NCBI GenBank assembly: GCA_050949705.1 | Contig: JBMNGG010000002.1 | Coordinates: 1 to 43,301, forward strand | From: JBMNGG01 sp050949705 | GTDB taxonomy: Bacteria; Bacillota; Thermosediminibacteria; Thermosediminibacterales; Tepidanaerobacteraceae | Reading direction: 5' to 3' | Length of the DNA: 43,301 nt | Shown: positions 7,762-16,298 of the stretch, one piece after another | Layout: every line of letters begins with the position of its first letter | How positions within the stretch are numbered: the first letter of the stretch is position 1 | Made by a program: the position numbers and the translations under genes | Notes under the pieces: model-generated | Database searches by the model: none | The model's input: only the letters and a program-made list of their open reading frames with translations | Told to the model about the DNA's origin: nothing

Positions 7762-8508
7762 CTATATCATCGTCAAAATTTCCGGCTCACCTTCTGTTAT
7801 GGCAATCGTATTTTCATAATGAGCCGAAAGACTGCCGTCTTTTGTCACAACTGTCCACTGATTTTCTAAAGTATAAACTTCGTAACCCCCGATATTTACC
7901 ATTGGCTCTATTGCCAGAGTCATTCCAGGTCTAAGTCTTGGTCCTTTTCCAGGTGGACCAAAGTTTGGTATCTGAGGGTCTTCGTGCATTTCTTGGCCAA
8001 TGCCATGACCGACATAGTCTCTCACTACTGAAAAATTATGACGCTCCACATATTTTTGTACAGCATGTGATATATCAGAAAGCCTATTTCCCGGCTTTGC
8101 AAAAGTTAAACCTTCAAAAAAGCTTTGTCGCGTAACATCAATAAGCTTCATAGCATCATCTTTAACATTACCTACGGCAAATGTGCGGGCTGCATCACCA
8201 TTATACCCCTCAAACACCGCTCCTACATCTATACTAATAATATCACCATCTTTAAGGGTTCTTAATCCAGGAATTCCATGAACTACCTCATCATTTATAG
8301 ATGCACAAATAGAATTCGGAAAACCGCGATACCCCTTAAATGTTGGATAAGCATTTTGACTTAAAATAAATTCTTCTGCTATTTTATCTAATTCTGCGGT
8401 GGTAATTCCGACCTTTATATGTTTTTCTATTTCTTCTAGTGTTAGAGCTACTATTCTCCCTGCCGTTCTCATTAACTCAATTTCACGCTGGGATTTAATT
8501 ATTATCAT
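7762..8508 (-). CDS. map: Methionine aminopeptidase, type I
   Basis: It removes the initiator Met co-translationally using a dinuclear metal site. The 248 aa protein contains the ligands in SIDVGAVFEGYNGDAART (both Asp), GHGIGQEMHEDP (His), EPMVNIG (Glu) and ENTIAITE (Glu). There is no N-terminal SRP-interaction extension. The ATG at 8508 is chosen because AAAGGGTGA lies 8 bases upstream; an in-frame GTG at 8520 sits inside that site and overlaps adk. It starts just after the adk stop, so adk-map are probably translationally coupled. Confidence 0.97.
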   Translation of the reverse strand: MIIIKSQREIELMRTAGRIVALTLEEIEKHIKVGITTAELDKIAEEFILSQNAYPTFKGYRGFPNSICASINDEVVHGIPGLRTLKDGDIISIDVGAVFEGYNGDAARTFAVGNVKDDAMKLIDVTRQSFFEGLTFAKPGNRLSDISHAVQKYVERHNFSVVRDYVGHGIGQEMHEDPQIPNFGPPGKGPRLRPGMTLAIEPMVNIGGYEVYTLENQWTVVTKDGSLSAHYENTIAITEGEPEILTMI

Positions 8509-8512
8509 TGCT

Positions 8513-9160
8513 CTATTCACCCTTTAAACACTTCATTATTTCACTAAAAACTTCATCTATAGCCTTTGAACCATCTACATTTATCAATAGATTTTGGGCA
8601 TTATAAAAATCTATCAATGGAGAAGTGTTGGACTTATAAACCTCAAGCCTTTTTTTAACCGTATCAACTTCATCATCTTTGCGAATAATTAGTTTACCAC
8701 CACATTTGTCGCAAATTCCCGGAGACTTTGGCTTGTTATACTTAATATGAAAAGCACTTCCACAGGATTCACATGTCCGCCTGCCTGTAAAACGTTCAAT
8801 AAGGGAATTTGTATCTACGTCAATATTTATTACTCTATCTAGTTTAATACCTTTTTGATCCATATATATAGCTAAACTTTCCCCCTGATTGACTGTTCTG
8901 GGAAACCCATCCAATACAAATCCTTTAATACAGTCAGACATATCAAGCCTTGATTTTACGATTTCCTCCACAATTTCATCAGGTACCAAAAGACCTTTAT
9001 CTAAATATTCACTGGCCTTTTTCCCAAGAGGTGTTTTTTCTGTGACGGCTTTCCTAAATATTTCCCCTGTGGAAATATGGCAAATACCTAATTCATTTGC
9101 TATCTTCTTTGCTTGAGTCCCTTTACCTGCCCCAGGCGGTCCTAATAAAACAATCCTCAA
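8513..9160 (-). CDS. adk: Adenylate kinase (zinc-binding LID)
   Basis: It converts AMP and ATP to two ADP. The 215 aa protein has P-loop GPPGAGKGTQ at residues 7-16, the AMP-site segment HISTGEIFR, FVLDGFPRT, and a long LID with a Cys4 zinc site (CESC and CDKC) at about residues 130-153, as in Bacillus and other Gram-positives. The start is TTG at 9160 with AGGAAGTG 7 bases upstream. It lies 13 bases after secY and just before map, the conserved secY-adk-map order. Confidence 0.97.
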   Translation of the reverse strand: MRIVLLGPPGAGKGTQAKKIANELGICHISTGEIFRKAVTEKTPLGKKASEYLDKGLLVPDEIVEEIVKSRLDMSDCIKGFVLDGFPRTVNQGESLAIYMDQKGIKLDRVINIDVDTNSLIERFTGRRTCESCGSAFHIKYNKPKSPGICDKCGGKLIIRKDDEVDTVKKRLEVYKSNTSPLIDFYNAQNLLINVDGSKAIDEVFSEIMKCLKGE

Positions 9161-9173
9161 TTTCTATCACTTC

Positions 9174-10427
9174 CTATTTTAAAAATCCCTGATAATGCCT
9201 CATAAGCATTTGAGCTTCGATTGCTTTCATTGTTTCAAGGGCCACACTTATGACTATTAGAAGAGCTGTACCTCCAAAAGATATGTTTAAGCCTGATACA
9301 GCGGTCATAAAGTATGGTAATATGGCGATACCTGCCAAGAACAATGCACCTACTAAAGTTATTCTAGTCATTATACGGTTTATATAATCAGCTGTAGGTC
9401 TTCCAGGTCTTAATCCCGGTACAAAACCTCCATATTTCTTCATGTTGTTTGCTATTTCAACTGGGTTAAATGTAATAGCAGTATAAAAATATGTGAAGAA
9501 TACAATTAATAAAGCATATAATGAGGCATATAGCCAGCCACCAGGTTCTATAAACTGTGCAATGCTCGTCATAATCTTACTCTTTGGAAAAAACCCTGCC
9601 ATTGTGCTGGGAAACAACAAGATAGACATAGCAAAGATTACAGGTATTACACCGGCGGAATTAACTTTAATGGGAATATGGGTTGATTGACCTCCATACA
9701 CTCTCCGTCCTACAACCCTCTTAGCATATTGTACTGGTACACGCCTTTCGCCTTCCTGAACCGCGATAACTCCCATTATTACTAGTAAACCGAATACTCC
9801 TAATACCAACAGCATAAAAATGTTTATAGTCCCAACTCTAATTAAAGAATACATTTGGAATATGCTGGTAGGTACTCTGGACACAATACCTGCAAAAATT
9901 AATAGTGATATACCGTTTCCAATCCCTTTATCAGTTATCTGTTCACCCAACCACATTAAAAATGCCGTTCCTGCTGTGAGACTTAATATAACCACGATAT
10001 TACTTAAAACACCTGGTTTCATAGCACTCCTAAAGCCTATGGAAAGGCCGGTAGCTTGAATGAGACCCAAGATCACCGTGCCATAACGAGTATACTGAGC
10101 AAGAATTTTACGCCCTGCTTCTCCTTCTTTTGAAAGTTCCTCCCACTTGGGGATTACTATAGTCAGGAGATTTACAATAATTGAAGCGTTAATATATGGT
10201 GTAATACTCATGGCAAAAATCGAAAATTGTGTAAGGGCACCACCGGCAATCATGTCAAAAAATCCCAAAAGTGCACCTTGTTGGATCATTGCTCTGACAG
10301 CATTTGGGTCCATACGAGGCACAGGAACAAAGGTGCCTAATCTAAAGACTGCTAACATCAAAATAGTGTACTGTATTCGCTTTCTGAGATCTGGTATTTT
10401 CCATGCGTTTCTTAAGGCATCAAGCAT
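9174..10427 (-). CDS. secY: Preprotein translocase subunit SecY
   Basis: SecY is the channel of the Sec translocon in the cytoplasmic membrane. The 417 aa protein has about ten hydrophobic membrane segments, beginning after the amphipathic MLDALRNAWKIPDLRKR. Family blocks include RLGTFVPVPRMD, GITPYINASI-like SITPYINASI, LTAGTAFLMWLGEQITDKGIGNG and FFTYFYTAI near cytoplasmic loop C5, which docks SecA. The start is ATG at 10427, one base after the rplO stop, so the two are tightly coupled. secE and secG are not in the window. Confidence 0.98.
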   Translation of the reverse strand: MLDALRNAWKIPDLRKRIQYTILMLAVFRLGTFVPVPRMDPNAVRAMIQQGALLGFFDMIAGGALTQFSIFAMSITPYINASIIVNLLTIVIPKWEELSKEGEAGRKILAQYTRYGTVILGLIQATGLSIGFRSAMKPGVLSNIVVILSLTAGTAFLMWLGEQITDKGIGNGISLLIFAGIVSRVPTSIFQMYSLIRVGTINIFMLLVLGVFGLLVIMGVIAVQEGERRVPVQYAKRVVGRRVYGGQSTHIPIKVNSAGVIPVIFAMSILLFPSTMAGFFPKSKIMTSIAQFIEPGGWLYASLYALLIVFFTYFYTAITFNPVEIANNMKKYGGFVPGLRPGRPTADYINRIMTRITLVGALFLAGIAILPYFMTAVSGLNISFGGTALLIVISVALETMKAIEAQMLMRHYQGFLK

Positions 10428-10428
10428 G

Positions 10429-10869
10429 TTATATCACCTCTGCCTTTCCTCCAGCCGCTTCTATCTTTTCTATGGCCGATTTTGAAAAAGCATGAGCTGT
10501 TACATCAATTTTTGTTTTCAAATCACCATTGCCAAGAATTTTAACTCCGTCTAAGACTTTTTTAATTATGCCTTTTTCAATTAATAGTTCAGGAGTAACT
10601 TTTGTATCTTGTTCAAAGACGTTTAATTCGTCTATATTTACTATAGCAAATTGCTTTTTGAATATATTTGTAAAACCTCTCTTGGGAACTCGCCGGTAAA
10701 GAGGCATTTGTCCACCCTCAAACCCTGGACGAGTTCCTCCGCCACTACGGGATTTTTGTCCTTTGTGACCTCGGGTGGAAGTTTTACCATGACCAGAACC
10801 CATTCCCCTACCCACTCGCTTTGGTTTCTTGTTAGAACCTTCGGCGGGAAAAAGATCATGCAATCTCAT
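10429..10869 (-). CDS. rplO: 50S ribosomal protein L15
   Basis: uL15 is a late-assembly protein of the large subunit. With ATG at 10869 (AGGAGG 8 bases upstream) it is 146 aa. An in-frame GTG at 10878 is too close to the ribosome binding site. The N-terminal half is the typical Gly/Arg/Lys-rich extension (KKPKRVGRGMGSGHGKTSTR, RSGGGTRPGFEGGQMPLYRR), followed by a globular C-terminal domain. Only 24 bases separate it from rpsE, so the usual rpmD (L30) gene is absent at this place. Confidence 0.97.
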   Translation of the reverse strand: MRLHDLFPAEGSNKKPKRVGRGMGSGHGKTSTRGHKGQKSRSGGGTRPGFEGGQMPLYRRVPKRGFTNIFKKQFAIVNIDELNVFEQDTKVTPELLIEKGIIKKVLDGVKILGNGDLKTKIDVTAHAFSKSAIEKIEAAGGKAEVI

Positions 10870-10893
10870 CAGTCGCACCTCCTCTTTTCTTAA

Positions 10894-11400
10894 CTAACCT
10901 AGAATTTCTTCTATAGTCTTGCCACGAAGCTTTGCTACTTCGTCTGCTTTTTTCAATTGCTTTAATGCAACTACGGTTGCATTAACCATATTCCTGGCAT
11001 TAGCAGAACCTAGAGATTTGCTTACTATATTCTGTATTCCGGCTAATTCTACAACTGCTCTAACTGGTCCGCCAGCAATAACTCCTGTTCCTTCGGGGGC
11101 TGGCTTTAATAATACTTTCCCAGCGCCGAAAACACCAAGACTTTCATGGGGAATAGTGCCATCTAAAATTGGAACATCAATCAAGTTCTTTTTGGCATCG
11201 TCAATTCCTTTACGAATTGCTTCAGGTATTTCTTGAGCTTTTCCGGTACCGACTCCCACCTTGCCTTTTTTGTTTCCAACAACAACTAGAATAGCAAATC
11301 GAAAATTCTTACCGCCCTTTACGACCTTGGCTACACGGTTAATTGAAACAATCTTTTCTTCAAATTCGTTTTCTTCTACATTCCTATTCCTATATTGCAA
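10894..11400 (-). CDS. rpsE: 30S ribosomal protein S5
   Basis: uS5 lies at the mRNA entrance and affects decoding fidelity. The 168 aa protein has the N-terminal double-stranded-RNA-like domain (EKIVSINRVAKVVKGGKNFRF, written here as two parts EKIVSINRVAKV and KGGKNFRF) and the C-terminal block with AGPVRAVVELAG-like GGPVRAVVELAGI and KSLGSANARNMVNAT. The start is TTG at 11400, with GGGAGG 7 bases upstream; no ATG lies close to that site. It sits between rplR and rplO without rpmD. Confidence 0.97.
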   Translation of the reverse strand: MQYRNRNVEENEFEEKIVSINRVAKVVKGGKNFRFAILVVVGNKKGKVGVGTGKAQEIPEAIRKGIDDAKKNLIDVPILDGTIPHESLGVFGAGKVLLKPAPEGTGVIAGGPVRAVVELAGIQNIVSKSLGSANARNMVNATVVALKQLKKADEVAKLRGKTIEEILG

Positions 11401-11415
11401 AGTTTTGCCTCCCTT

Positions 11416-11781
11416 CTAAAAATCTAATCCGGCTTCCCGGGCAGCATCTGCCAGGGCTTTAATTCGACCATGATAAATATATCCGCTCCGGTCAAATGTA
11501 ACAGCCTTTATATTTTTTTCTAATGCTTTCTTAGCGATAAGTTCGCCGACCAGTTTTGCTGACTCTATATTTACACCGGTAACACTATCTCTTATAGCAG
11601 GGTCCAAAGTTGAAGCCGCCGCTAAAGTATGCCCACTTTCATCATTGATAATTTGGGCATATATGTGTTTTTCACTTTTAAATACGTTAAGACGTGGTCT
11701 TTCACTTGTGCCTACGGTCTTTTTTCGAACTCTAAGATGTCTTCTAATCCGGGCAACATTGCGCGATTCCTTTTTTAGCAC
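11416..11781 (-). CDS. rplR: 50S ribosomal protein L18
   Basis: uL18 binds 5S rRNA and helps place it in the central protuberance. The 121 aa product shows RIRRHLRVRKKTVGTSERPR, LNVFKSEKHIYAQIIND and the C-terminal FDRSGYIYHGRIKALADAAREAG. The start is GTG at 11781 with GGAGGG 6 bases upstream. It is part of the spc operon between rplF and rpsE. Confidence 0.98.
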   Translation of the reverse strand: MLKKESRNVARIRRHLRVRKKTVGTSERPRLNVFKSEKHIYAQIINDESGHTLAAASTLDPAIRDSVTGVNIESAKLVGELIAKKALEKNIKAVTFDRSGYIYHGRIKALADAAREAGLDF

Positions 11782-11800
11782 GGTTATCCCTCCCTATAGA

Positions 11801-12340
11801 TTATTTTGCACCGGTCTTACCTTCTTTTCGACGTACAACTTCATTTTCATATCTGATACCTTTGCCTTTATAAGGTTCCGGCTTTCTGACAGCCCTAATA
11901 TTGGCTGCAATCTGACCCACAATACTTTTATCAATGCCTTTTACCGAAATTCTATTGGGTGCAGGTACTTCAAACTCAATACCTTTAGGCGGATCAAATT
12001 CTACAGGATGGGAGTATCCAACGGTTAAAACCAGTTTATTCCCTTGCTTAGCTGCTCTGTAACCTACACCTTCTATGGCGAGTTTCTTTTCGAAACCTTC
12101 AACTACTCCTACGACCATATTATTTATTAAAGAACGAGTCAAACCATGCAAAGCTCTATGGCGCTTTTCATCAGTCGGCCGTTCTACTATTATCTGGGAA
12201 TCTTCGACTTTAATTGCCATATCTTCATGAAATTCGCGGCTCAAGCTGCCTTTTGGCCCTTTTACGTTTATTACATTATTTTCAACTTTGACTTCGACCC
12301 CCTGAGGGATGTTGATCGGCATTTTGCCAATTCTGGACAT
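11801..12340 (-). CDS. rplF: 50S ribosomal protein L6
   Basis: uL6 lies near the factor-binding site of the large subunit. The 179 aa protein has the duplicated L6 fold: MSRIGKMPINIPQGVEV at the start, GVVEGFEKKLAIEGVGYRA in the middle, and the C-terminal signature PEPYKGKGIRYENE with a basic tail. The start is ATG at 12340. It follows rpsH by 21 bases in the spc operon. Confidence 0.98.
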   Translation of the reverse strand: MSRIGKMPINIPQGVEVKVENNVINVKGPKGSLSREFHEDMAIKVEDSQIIVERPTDEKRHRALHGLTRSLINNMVVGVVEGFEKKLAIEGVGYRAAKQGNKLVLTVGYSHPVEFDPPKGIEFEVPAPNRISVKGIDKSIVGQIAANIRAVRKPEPYKGKGIRYENEVVRRKEGKTGAK

Positions 12341-12361
12341 GTCTTCACCTCCTAATCATAC

Positions 12362-12760
12362 CTACCATACATAACAGATTACTTCGCCGCCGATTTGCTC
12401 TCGTAGTGCCTGCTTATCTGTCATAATTCCTTTGGATGTTGAAAGAATAACTGTACCAAGTCCACCCATTACCCTTGGAATCTCATTTTTATTAGCATAA
12501 ATTCTAAGTCCGGGCTTTGATATTCTTTTTATTCCTGTGATGACTTTTTGTTTATTTGGTCCATATTTGAGGTAAACCTTTATTATACCCTGTTTTCCAT
12601 CTTCAACAACCTCAAAATCCCTAATATATCCTTCATCCTTTAAGGTTTGCGCAATGGCTTTTTTCATGTTGGAACAGGGGATTTCTACTTCAGGATGCCC
12701 CACATCATTAGCATTTCTGATGCGTGTTAGCATATCTGCGATAACATCGGTCATAGCCAA
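12362..12760 (-). CDS. rpsH: 30S ribosomal protein S8
   Basis: uS8 is a primary binder of the 16S central domain and, in E. coli, the translational repressor of the spc operon. The 132 aa protein begins MAMTDVIADMLTRIRNAN and ends with the family block STSKGIMTDKQALREQIGGE plus VICYVW. TTG at 12760 is preferred because GGAGG lies 8 bases upstream; the ATG two codons later would be 14 bases away. The TTG form also matches the usual M-x-M-T-D start of the family. Confidence 0.97.
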   Translation of the reverse strand: MAMTDVIADMLTRIRNANDVGHPEVEIPCSNMKKAIAQTLKDEGYIRDFEVVEDGKQGIIKVYLKYGPNKQKVITGIKRISKPGLRIYANKNEIPRVMGGLGTVILSTSKGIMTDKQALREQIGGEVICYVW

Positions 12761-12791
12761 TGAAACTACCTCCCTTCATTCTGACTGCTGC

Positions 12792-12977
12792 TCACCAGCT
12801 GGCTTTTTTAACTCCAGGTATTTCACCACGATGGGCTAACTCTCTAAAACATATACGGCATAAGCCATACTTGCGCAAATACGCATGTGGTCTGCCACAT
12901 ATTTTACAACGATTATATTTACGTGTTGAAAACTTCGCATCTCGCTTTTGTTTAGCAATTAATGATTTTTTGGCCAA
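12792..12977 (-). CDS. rpsN: 30S ribosomal protein S14, type Z
   Basis: uS14 is in the 30S head. This is the short, 61 aa zinc-binding form with Cys ligands C24, C27, C40 and C43 in CKIC and CRIC, and the C-terminal FRELAHRGEIPGVKKASW. The start is TTG at 12977 with AGGAGG 7 bases upstream. It lies between rplE and rpsH in the spc operon. No zinc-independent copy is seen in the window. Confidence 0.98.
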   Translation of the reverse strand: MAKKSLIAKQKRDAKFSTRKYNRCKICGRPHAYLRKYGLCRICFRELAHRGEIPGVKKASW

Positions 12978-12995
12978 GCCTTTCCCTCCTTCCTT

Positions 12996-13532
12996 TTATC
13001 TAAAAGGCATACCGAGGTTTTTTAAAAGTTCGCGTGCCTCTTCGTCGGTATTTGCCGTTGTTACTATTGTAATATCCATACCTCTGACACGGTCAATTTT
13101 ATCATAATCTATTTCTGGAAAAATGAGCTGTTCTTTAATACCCAATGTATAGTTTCCTCTGCCATCAAAGGCGTCTGGAGATACACCCCTAAAGTCTCTG
13201 ACTCTGGGAAGATTTATATTAAAAAGTTTATCTAGAAACTCATACATCTTTTTTGCACGAAGAGTTACTTTCGCCCCTACTGGCATACCTTCGCGAAGTT
13301 TAAAAGCCGCTATTGATTTACGAGCTTTTGTAACTACTGGTTTTTGACCTGTAATAGTAGCCATGTCACCTGTAGCTGCCTCAATGGCCTTTGGGTTTTC
13401 ACGAGCATCATTTATGCCCATATTTACAACGACCTTAACTAATCTAGGAACTTCCATGATACTCTTATAATTAAACTTTTTTATTAAAGCAGGTACAACT
13501 TCATTATTATATTTATCCTGTAATCTAGACAC
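12996..13532 (-). CDS. rplE: 50S ribosomal protein L5
   Basis: uL5 binds 5S rRNA and contacts P-site tRNA. The 178 aa protein has MSRLQDKYNNEVVPALIKKF at its start, VVNMGINDARENPK, the KARKSIAAFKLREGMPVGAKVTLR region, and DFRGVSPDAFDGRGNYTLGI, each a family block. It ends LLKNLGMPFR. The start is GTG at 13532 with GGGAGG 8 bases upstream. Confidence 0.98.
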   Translation of the reverse strand: MSRLQDKYNNEVVPALIKKFNYKSIMEVPRLVKVVVNMGINDARENPKAIEAATGDMATITGQKPVVTKARKSIAAFKLREGMPVGAKVTLRAKKMYEFLDKLFNINLPRVRDFRGVSPDAFDGRGNYTLGIKEQLIFPEIDYDKIDRVRGMDITIVTTANTDEEARELLKNLGMPFR

Positions 13533-13553
13533 TTAAGCTACCTCCCTTCCTGT

Positions 13554-13877
13554 CTATCTATCCAAAACCTCATTGCATTTCTTACAACTTCGGACTTTCG
13601 AACCATCGGAAAGTACTTTATGGCCCACTCTGGTAGCCTGGTTACACTTTCCGCATACTAACATAAGTTTCGACGTGTAAATCGGGTTTTCAATTTTATT
13701 TATTCCGCCTTGCGGTACTTTTGCTGTGGGCTTTTGATGTTTGGTAGCCAAATTGACACCTTCGACAATAGCCTTCTTTTTTCTGGGGAATACTTTTATA
13801 ACCTTACCTTTTTTCCCTTTATCTTTCCCTGAGATGACTGTAACGGTATCGCCTTTCTTTATGTGTACCTTTTCCAA
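13554..13877 (-). CDS. rplX: 50S ribosomal protein L24
   Basis: uL24 is an assembly initiator of the large subunit near the tunnel exit. The start is TTG at 13877 with AGGAGG 8 bases upstream, giving 107 aa beginning EKVHIKKGDTVTVISG after the initiator; the frame is open back to 13901, but that stretch contains the ribosome binding site. A KOW motif (GKDKGKKGKVIKVFP) is followed by a C-terminal Cys4 ribbon with CGKC and CKKC, common in bacterial L24 and probably zinc binding. Confidence 0.97.
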   Translation of the reverse strand: MEKVHIKKGDTVTVISGKDKGKKGKVIKVFPRKKKAIVEGVNLATKHQKPTAKVPQGGINKIENPIYTSKLMLVCGKCNQATRVGHKVLSDGSKVRSCKKCNEVLDR

Positions 13878-13932
13878 GAAATACACCTCCTTATATAGCA
13901 ATCACTTGCCCCTTTGAAACTTCAATGATTAA

Positions 13933-14301
13933 TTATAATACTTCTGGAGCTAGAGAAATAATCTTCATATAATCTTTTTCTCTTAGTTCCCTAGCTACAG
14001 GACCGAATATACGAGTCCCGCGAGGATTTTTATCTTCATTTATAACTACAGCAGCGTTCTCATCAAATCTTATATATGAACCATCCCGACGCTGCAGGCC
14101 TTTTCTAGTTCTTACTATAACCGCTTTGACTACATCGCCTTTTTTAACAACGCCGTCGGGCGTTGCATTTTTAACTGAAGCTACAATAACATCGCCTATG
14201 TTGGCAAATTTCCGACCCGATCCACCTAAAACTTTAATACATTGTAACTCCTTGGCACCGGTGTTATCCGCTACATTGAGCCTTGTTTGAACTTGTATCA
14301 T
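13933..14301 (-). CDS. rplN: 50S ribosomal protein L14
   Basis: uL14 is at the subunit interface and contacts 16S helix 44. It is the docking surface for the silencing factor RsfS. The 122 aa product is the standard length, starting MIQVQTRLNVADNTGAKEL and carrying KKGDVVKAVIVRTRKGLQR, RFDENAAVVIN and GTRIFGPVARELR. The start is ATG at 14301. It lies between rpsQ and rplX. Confidence 0.98.
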   Translation of the reverse strand: MIQVQTRLNVADNTGAKELQCIKVLGGSGRKFANIGDVIVASVKNATPDGVVKKGDVVKAVIVRTRKGLQRRDGSYIRFDENAAVVINEDKNPRGTRIFGPVARELREKDYMKIISLAPEVL

Positions 14302-14319
14302 GCAAATAACCTCCCTTCT

Positions 14320-14580
14320 CTACTGGGCTTTTCGAACTATCTTAACCAGCCTCCAGCGTTTATCACGACTAAGGGGTCTTGTTTCCATAATGGTTACAAT
14401 ATCGCCAATTTTACATTCATTATTTTCATCATGGGTTTTAAACTTTTTAGTTCTTTTTATTATTTTTCCATATAGTGGGTGTCTCATTAAGCTTTCTACA
14501 GCAACAATTATGGTTTTATCCATTTTATCACTAACAACTACACCTGTACGGACCTTCCTATTGTTCCTTTTTTCGGCCAT
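14320..14580 (-). CDS. rpsQ: 30S ribosomal protein S17
   Basis: uS17 is a primary 16S rRNA binder with an OB fold. The 86 aa product has RKVRTGVVVSDKMDKTI, AVESLMRHPLYGKIIKR and the C-terminal IVTIMETRPLSRDKRWRLV. The start is ATG at 14580. It follows rpmC by 20 bases. Confidence 0.98.
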   Translation of the reverse strand: MAEKRNNRKVRTGVVVSDKMDKTIIVAVESLMRHPLYGKIIKRTKKFKTHDENNECKIGDIVTIMETRPLSRDKRWRLVKIVRKAQ

Positions 14581-14600
14581 ATTTATCCCTCCTTTTCAAA

Positions 14601-14816
14601 TCACTTTACATTACCAAGCTTAAGTTTTTCATTTTTTCTTTCCGTGAGGACTGTTTTAATACGAGCAATGGTCTTTCTAACTTCACGAATCCTCAGAGGG
14701 TTTTCGAGCTGGCCGGTTGCTGCCTGAAACCGGAGGTTAAAAAGTTCGCCTTTAAGGTCCTTTTCCTTTTGTATTAATTCCTGATCTGATAGGTCTCGAA
14801 TCTGCTTAAGCTTCAT
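14601..14816 (-). CDS. rpmC: 50S ribosomal protein L29
   Basis: uL29 sits at the polypeptide exit and is part of the site where trigger factor and SRP dock. The 71 aa helical-hairpin protein has LKQIRDLSDQEL, GELFNLRFQAATGQLENP and RIREVRKTIARIKTVL. The start is ATG at 14816. It overlaps the end of rplP by 11 bases, so translation of the two is probably coupled. Confidence 0.97.
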   Translation of the reverse strand: MKLKQIRDLSDQELIQKEKDLKGELFNLRFQAATGQLENPLRIREVRKTIARIKTVLTERKNEKLKLGNVK

Positions 14817-15240
14817 TCATATCACCGCCTAATTCTAAGCGTTTTATTATCTTTGTTTTTATAGGCAATTTGTGTGAGGCAAGAATCATAGCCCTCTTAG
14901 CCACCTCTTCAGAAACTCCGGCAAGCTCAAACATGACACGACCCGGTTTAACAACTGCAACCCACATTTCAGGAGAACCTTTTCCACTACCCATACGAGT
15001 TTCAGCAGGCTTTTTGGTTACAGGTTTGTCGGGAAATATCTTTATCCAAACTTTGCCGCCTCTTTTAATATACCTTGTCATTGCTACACGAGCCGCTTCA
15101 ATTTGTTGGCTTGTTATCCAAGCTGGCTCTAATGCCTGAAGGCCGTACTCACCATAAGTCACTTGATTACCTTTATTAGCTTTTCCTTTTATAGTTCCAC
15201 GCTGTTGTTTCCTAAACTTAATCCGCTTGGGCATCAACAT
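14806..15240 (-). CDS. rplP: 50S ribosomal protein L16
   Basis: uL16 binds near the A-site tRNA elbow and completes the peptidyl transferase region late in assembly. The 144 aa product begins MLMPKRIKFRKQQRG and shows GEYGLQALEPAWITSQQIEAAR (as GEYGLQALEP and WITSQQIEAAR), KPAETRMGSGKGSPE and a C-terminal helix. ATG at 15240 fits the GGAGG 11 bases upstream. The second ATG (15234, MPKRIKF) is the usual family start and cannot be excluded. It overlaps the 3' end of rpsC by 23 bases. Confidence 0.97.
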   Translation of the reverse strand: MLMPKRIKFRKQQRGTIKGKANKGNQVTYGEYGLQALEPAWITSQQIEAARVAMTRYIKRGGKVWIKIFPDKPVTKKPAETRMGSGKGSPEMWVAVVKPGRVMFELAGVSEEVAKRAMILASHKLPIKTKIIKRLELGGDMNEA

Positions 15241-15907
15241 TTGTATCTTCTCCTCCTTCCTCGGGATTCATTTTTTGTTTAACCGGAAGGATTTCGCCTT
15301 TGTATATCCAAACTTTTACACCTATTCTACCATAAGTTGTATATGCCTCTGCAAATCCGTAATCAATATCTGCTCTTAATGTTTGCAGTGGAATAGTCCC
15401 TTCATGATACATCTCAGTACGAGCAATCTCAGCACCTCCGAGCCTACCGCTAACCATGGTTTTTATGCCTTTAGCACCTGACTTTAATGCTCTGGACATG
15501 GCCTGTTTCATTGCCCTTCTATAGGAAATACGCCGTTCCAACTGTGATGCAATATTCTCTGCCACTAATTGAGACTCGATATCCGGATTTTTTATTTCTA
15601 ACACATTTATTGCAATCTGTTTACCGGTAATCTCCTCTAGCTCTTTTTTTAGTTCTTCCACGCCACTACCACCTTTTCCGATAACCATTCCGGGCTTGGC
15701 AGTATTAATCGTTATTCTGACACGGTTTGCTGCACGCTCTATAACAGTGCGGGAAATACCGGAAGTAAACAGCTTTGTTTTAATATGTTTTCTTATCTTA
15801 AAGTCTTCTAAAAGCTGGTCTGCGAAATCTTTCTTTGCATACCACTTAGAATCCCAATCTTTTATTATTCCTACTCTTAACCCATGAGGGTGTATTTTTT
15901 GACCCAA
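15218..15907 (-). CDS. rpsC: 30S ribosomal protein S3
   Basis: uS3 lines the mRNA entry tunnel and contributes to helicase activity. The 229 aa protein has the N-terminal MGQKIHPHGLRVGI, a KH domain at about 40-110 with the GXXG loop in VIGKGGSGVEELK, and the C-terminal S3 domain with GRLGGAEIART and the ADIDYGFAEAYTTYGRIGVK region. An acidic tail of about 12 residues follows. The start is TTG at 15907 with AGGAGG 8 bases upstream. Confidence 0.98.
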   Translation of the reverse strand: MGQKIHPHGLRVGIIKDWDSKWYAKKDFADQLLEDFKIRKHIKTKLFTSGISRTVIERAANRVRITINTAKPGMVIGKGGSGVEELKKELEEITGKQIAINVLEIKNPDIESQLVAENIASQLERRISYRRAMKQAMSRALKSGAKGIKTMVSGRLGGAEIARTEMYHEGTIPLQTLRADIDYGFAEAYTTYGRIGVKVWIYKGEILPVKQKMNPEEGGEDTNVDAQAD

Positions 15908-15910
15908 GAT

Positions 15911-16249
15911 TTATCCCTCCTTTTCCTTAAGAATTATGGTAATATGGCTGGTCTTTTTTTGTATAGAGGCTGCTCTACCCTGAGCTCTTGCCCGATACCT
16001 TTTTATAATAGGTCCTTGATCGGCATAGCACTCATGAACATATAGAGCATCCCTATTCATATCGTGATTGTTTTCTGCATTGGCTGCCGCCGAAAGTAAC
16101 AATTTCTCAAGTGGATATGAAGAAGCTCTTGGTGTAAATCTTAATATGTTCAAGGCCTCTTCTACTCGTTTTCCTCGAATGAGATCCAGCACACTTCTTA
16201 CCTTCCTTGGTGCAATTCTAACATATCTGGCCTGTGCCTTCGCTTCCAA
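15911..16249 (-). CDS. rplV: 50S ribosomal protein L22
   Basis: uL22 lines the exit tunnel; its beta hairpin forms part of the macrolide-sensitive constriction. The 112 aa product has ARYVRIAPRKVRSVLDLIRG, the helix KLLLSAAANAENNHD and the hairpin RYRARAQGRAASIQKKTSHI. The start is TTG at 16249 with AGGAGG 8 bases upstream. It is followed after 3 bases by rpsC. Confidence 0.98.
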   Translation of the reverse strand: MEAKAQARYVRIAPRKVRSVLDLIRGKRVEEALNILRFTPRASSYPLEKLLLSAAANAENNHDMNRDALYVHECYADQGPIIKRYRARAQGRAASIQKKTSHITIILKEKEG

Positions 16250-16298
16250 CTTGTGTACCTCCTTTACAGGTTATCGTATCCTCAATTAGCTAACGAAT

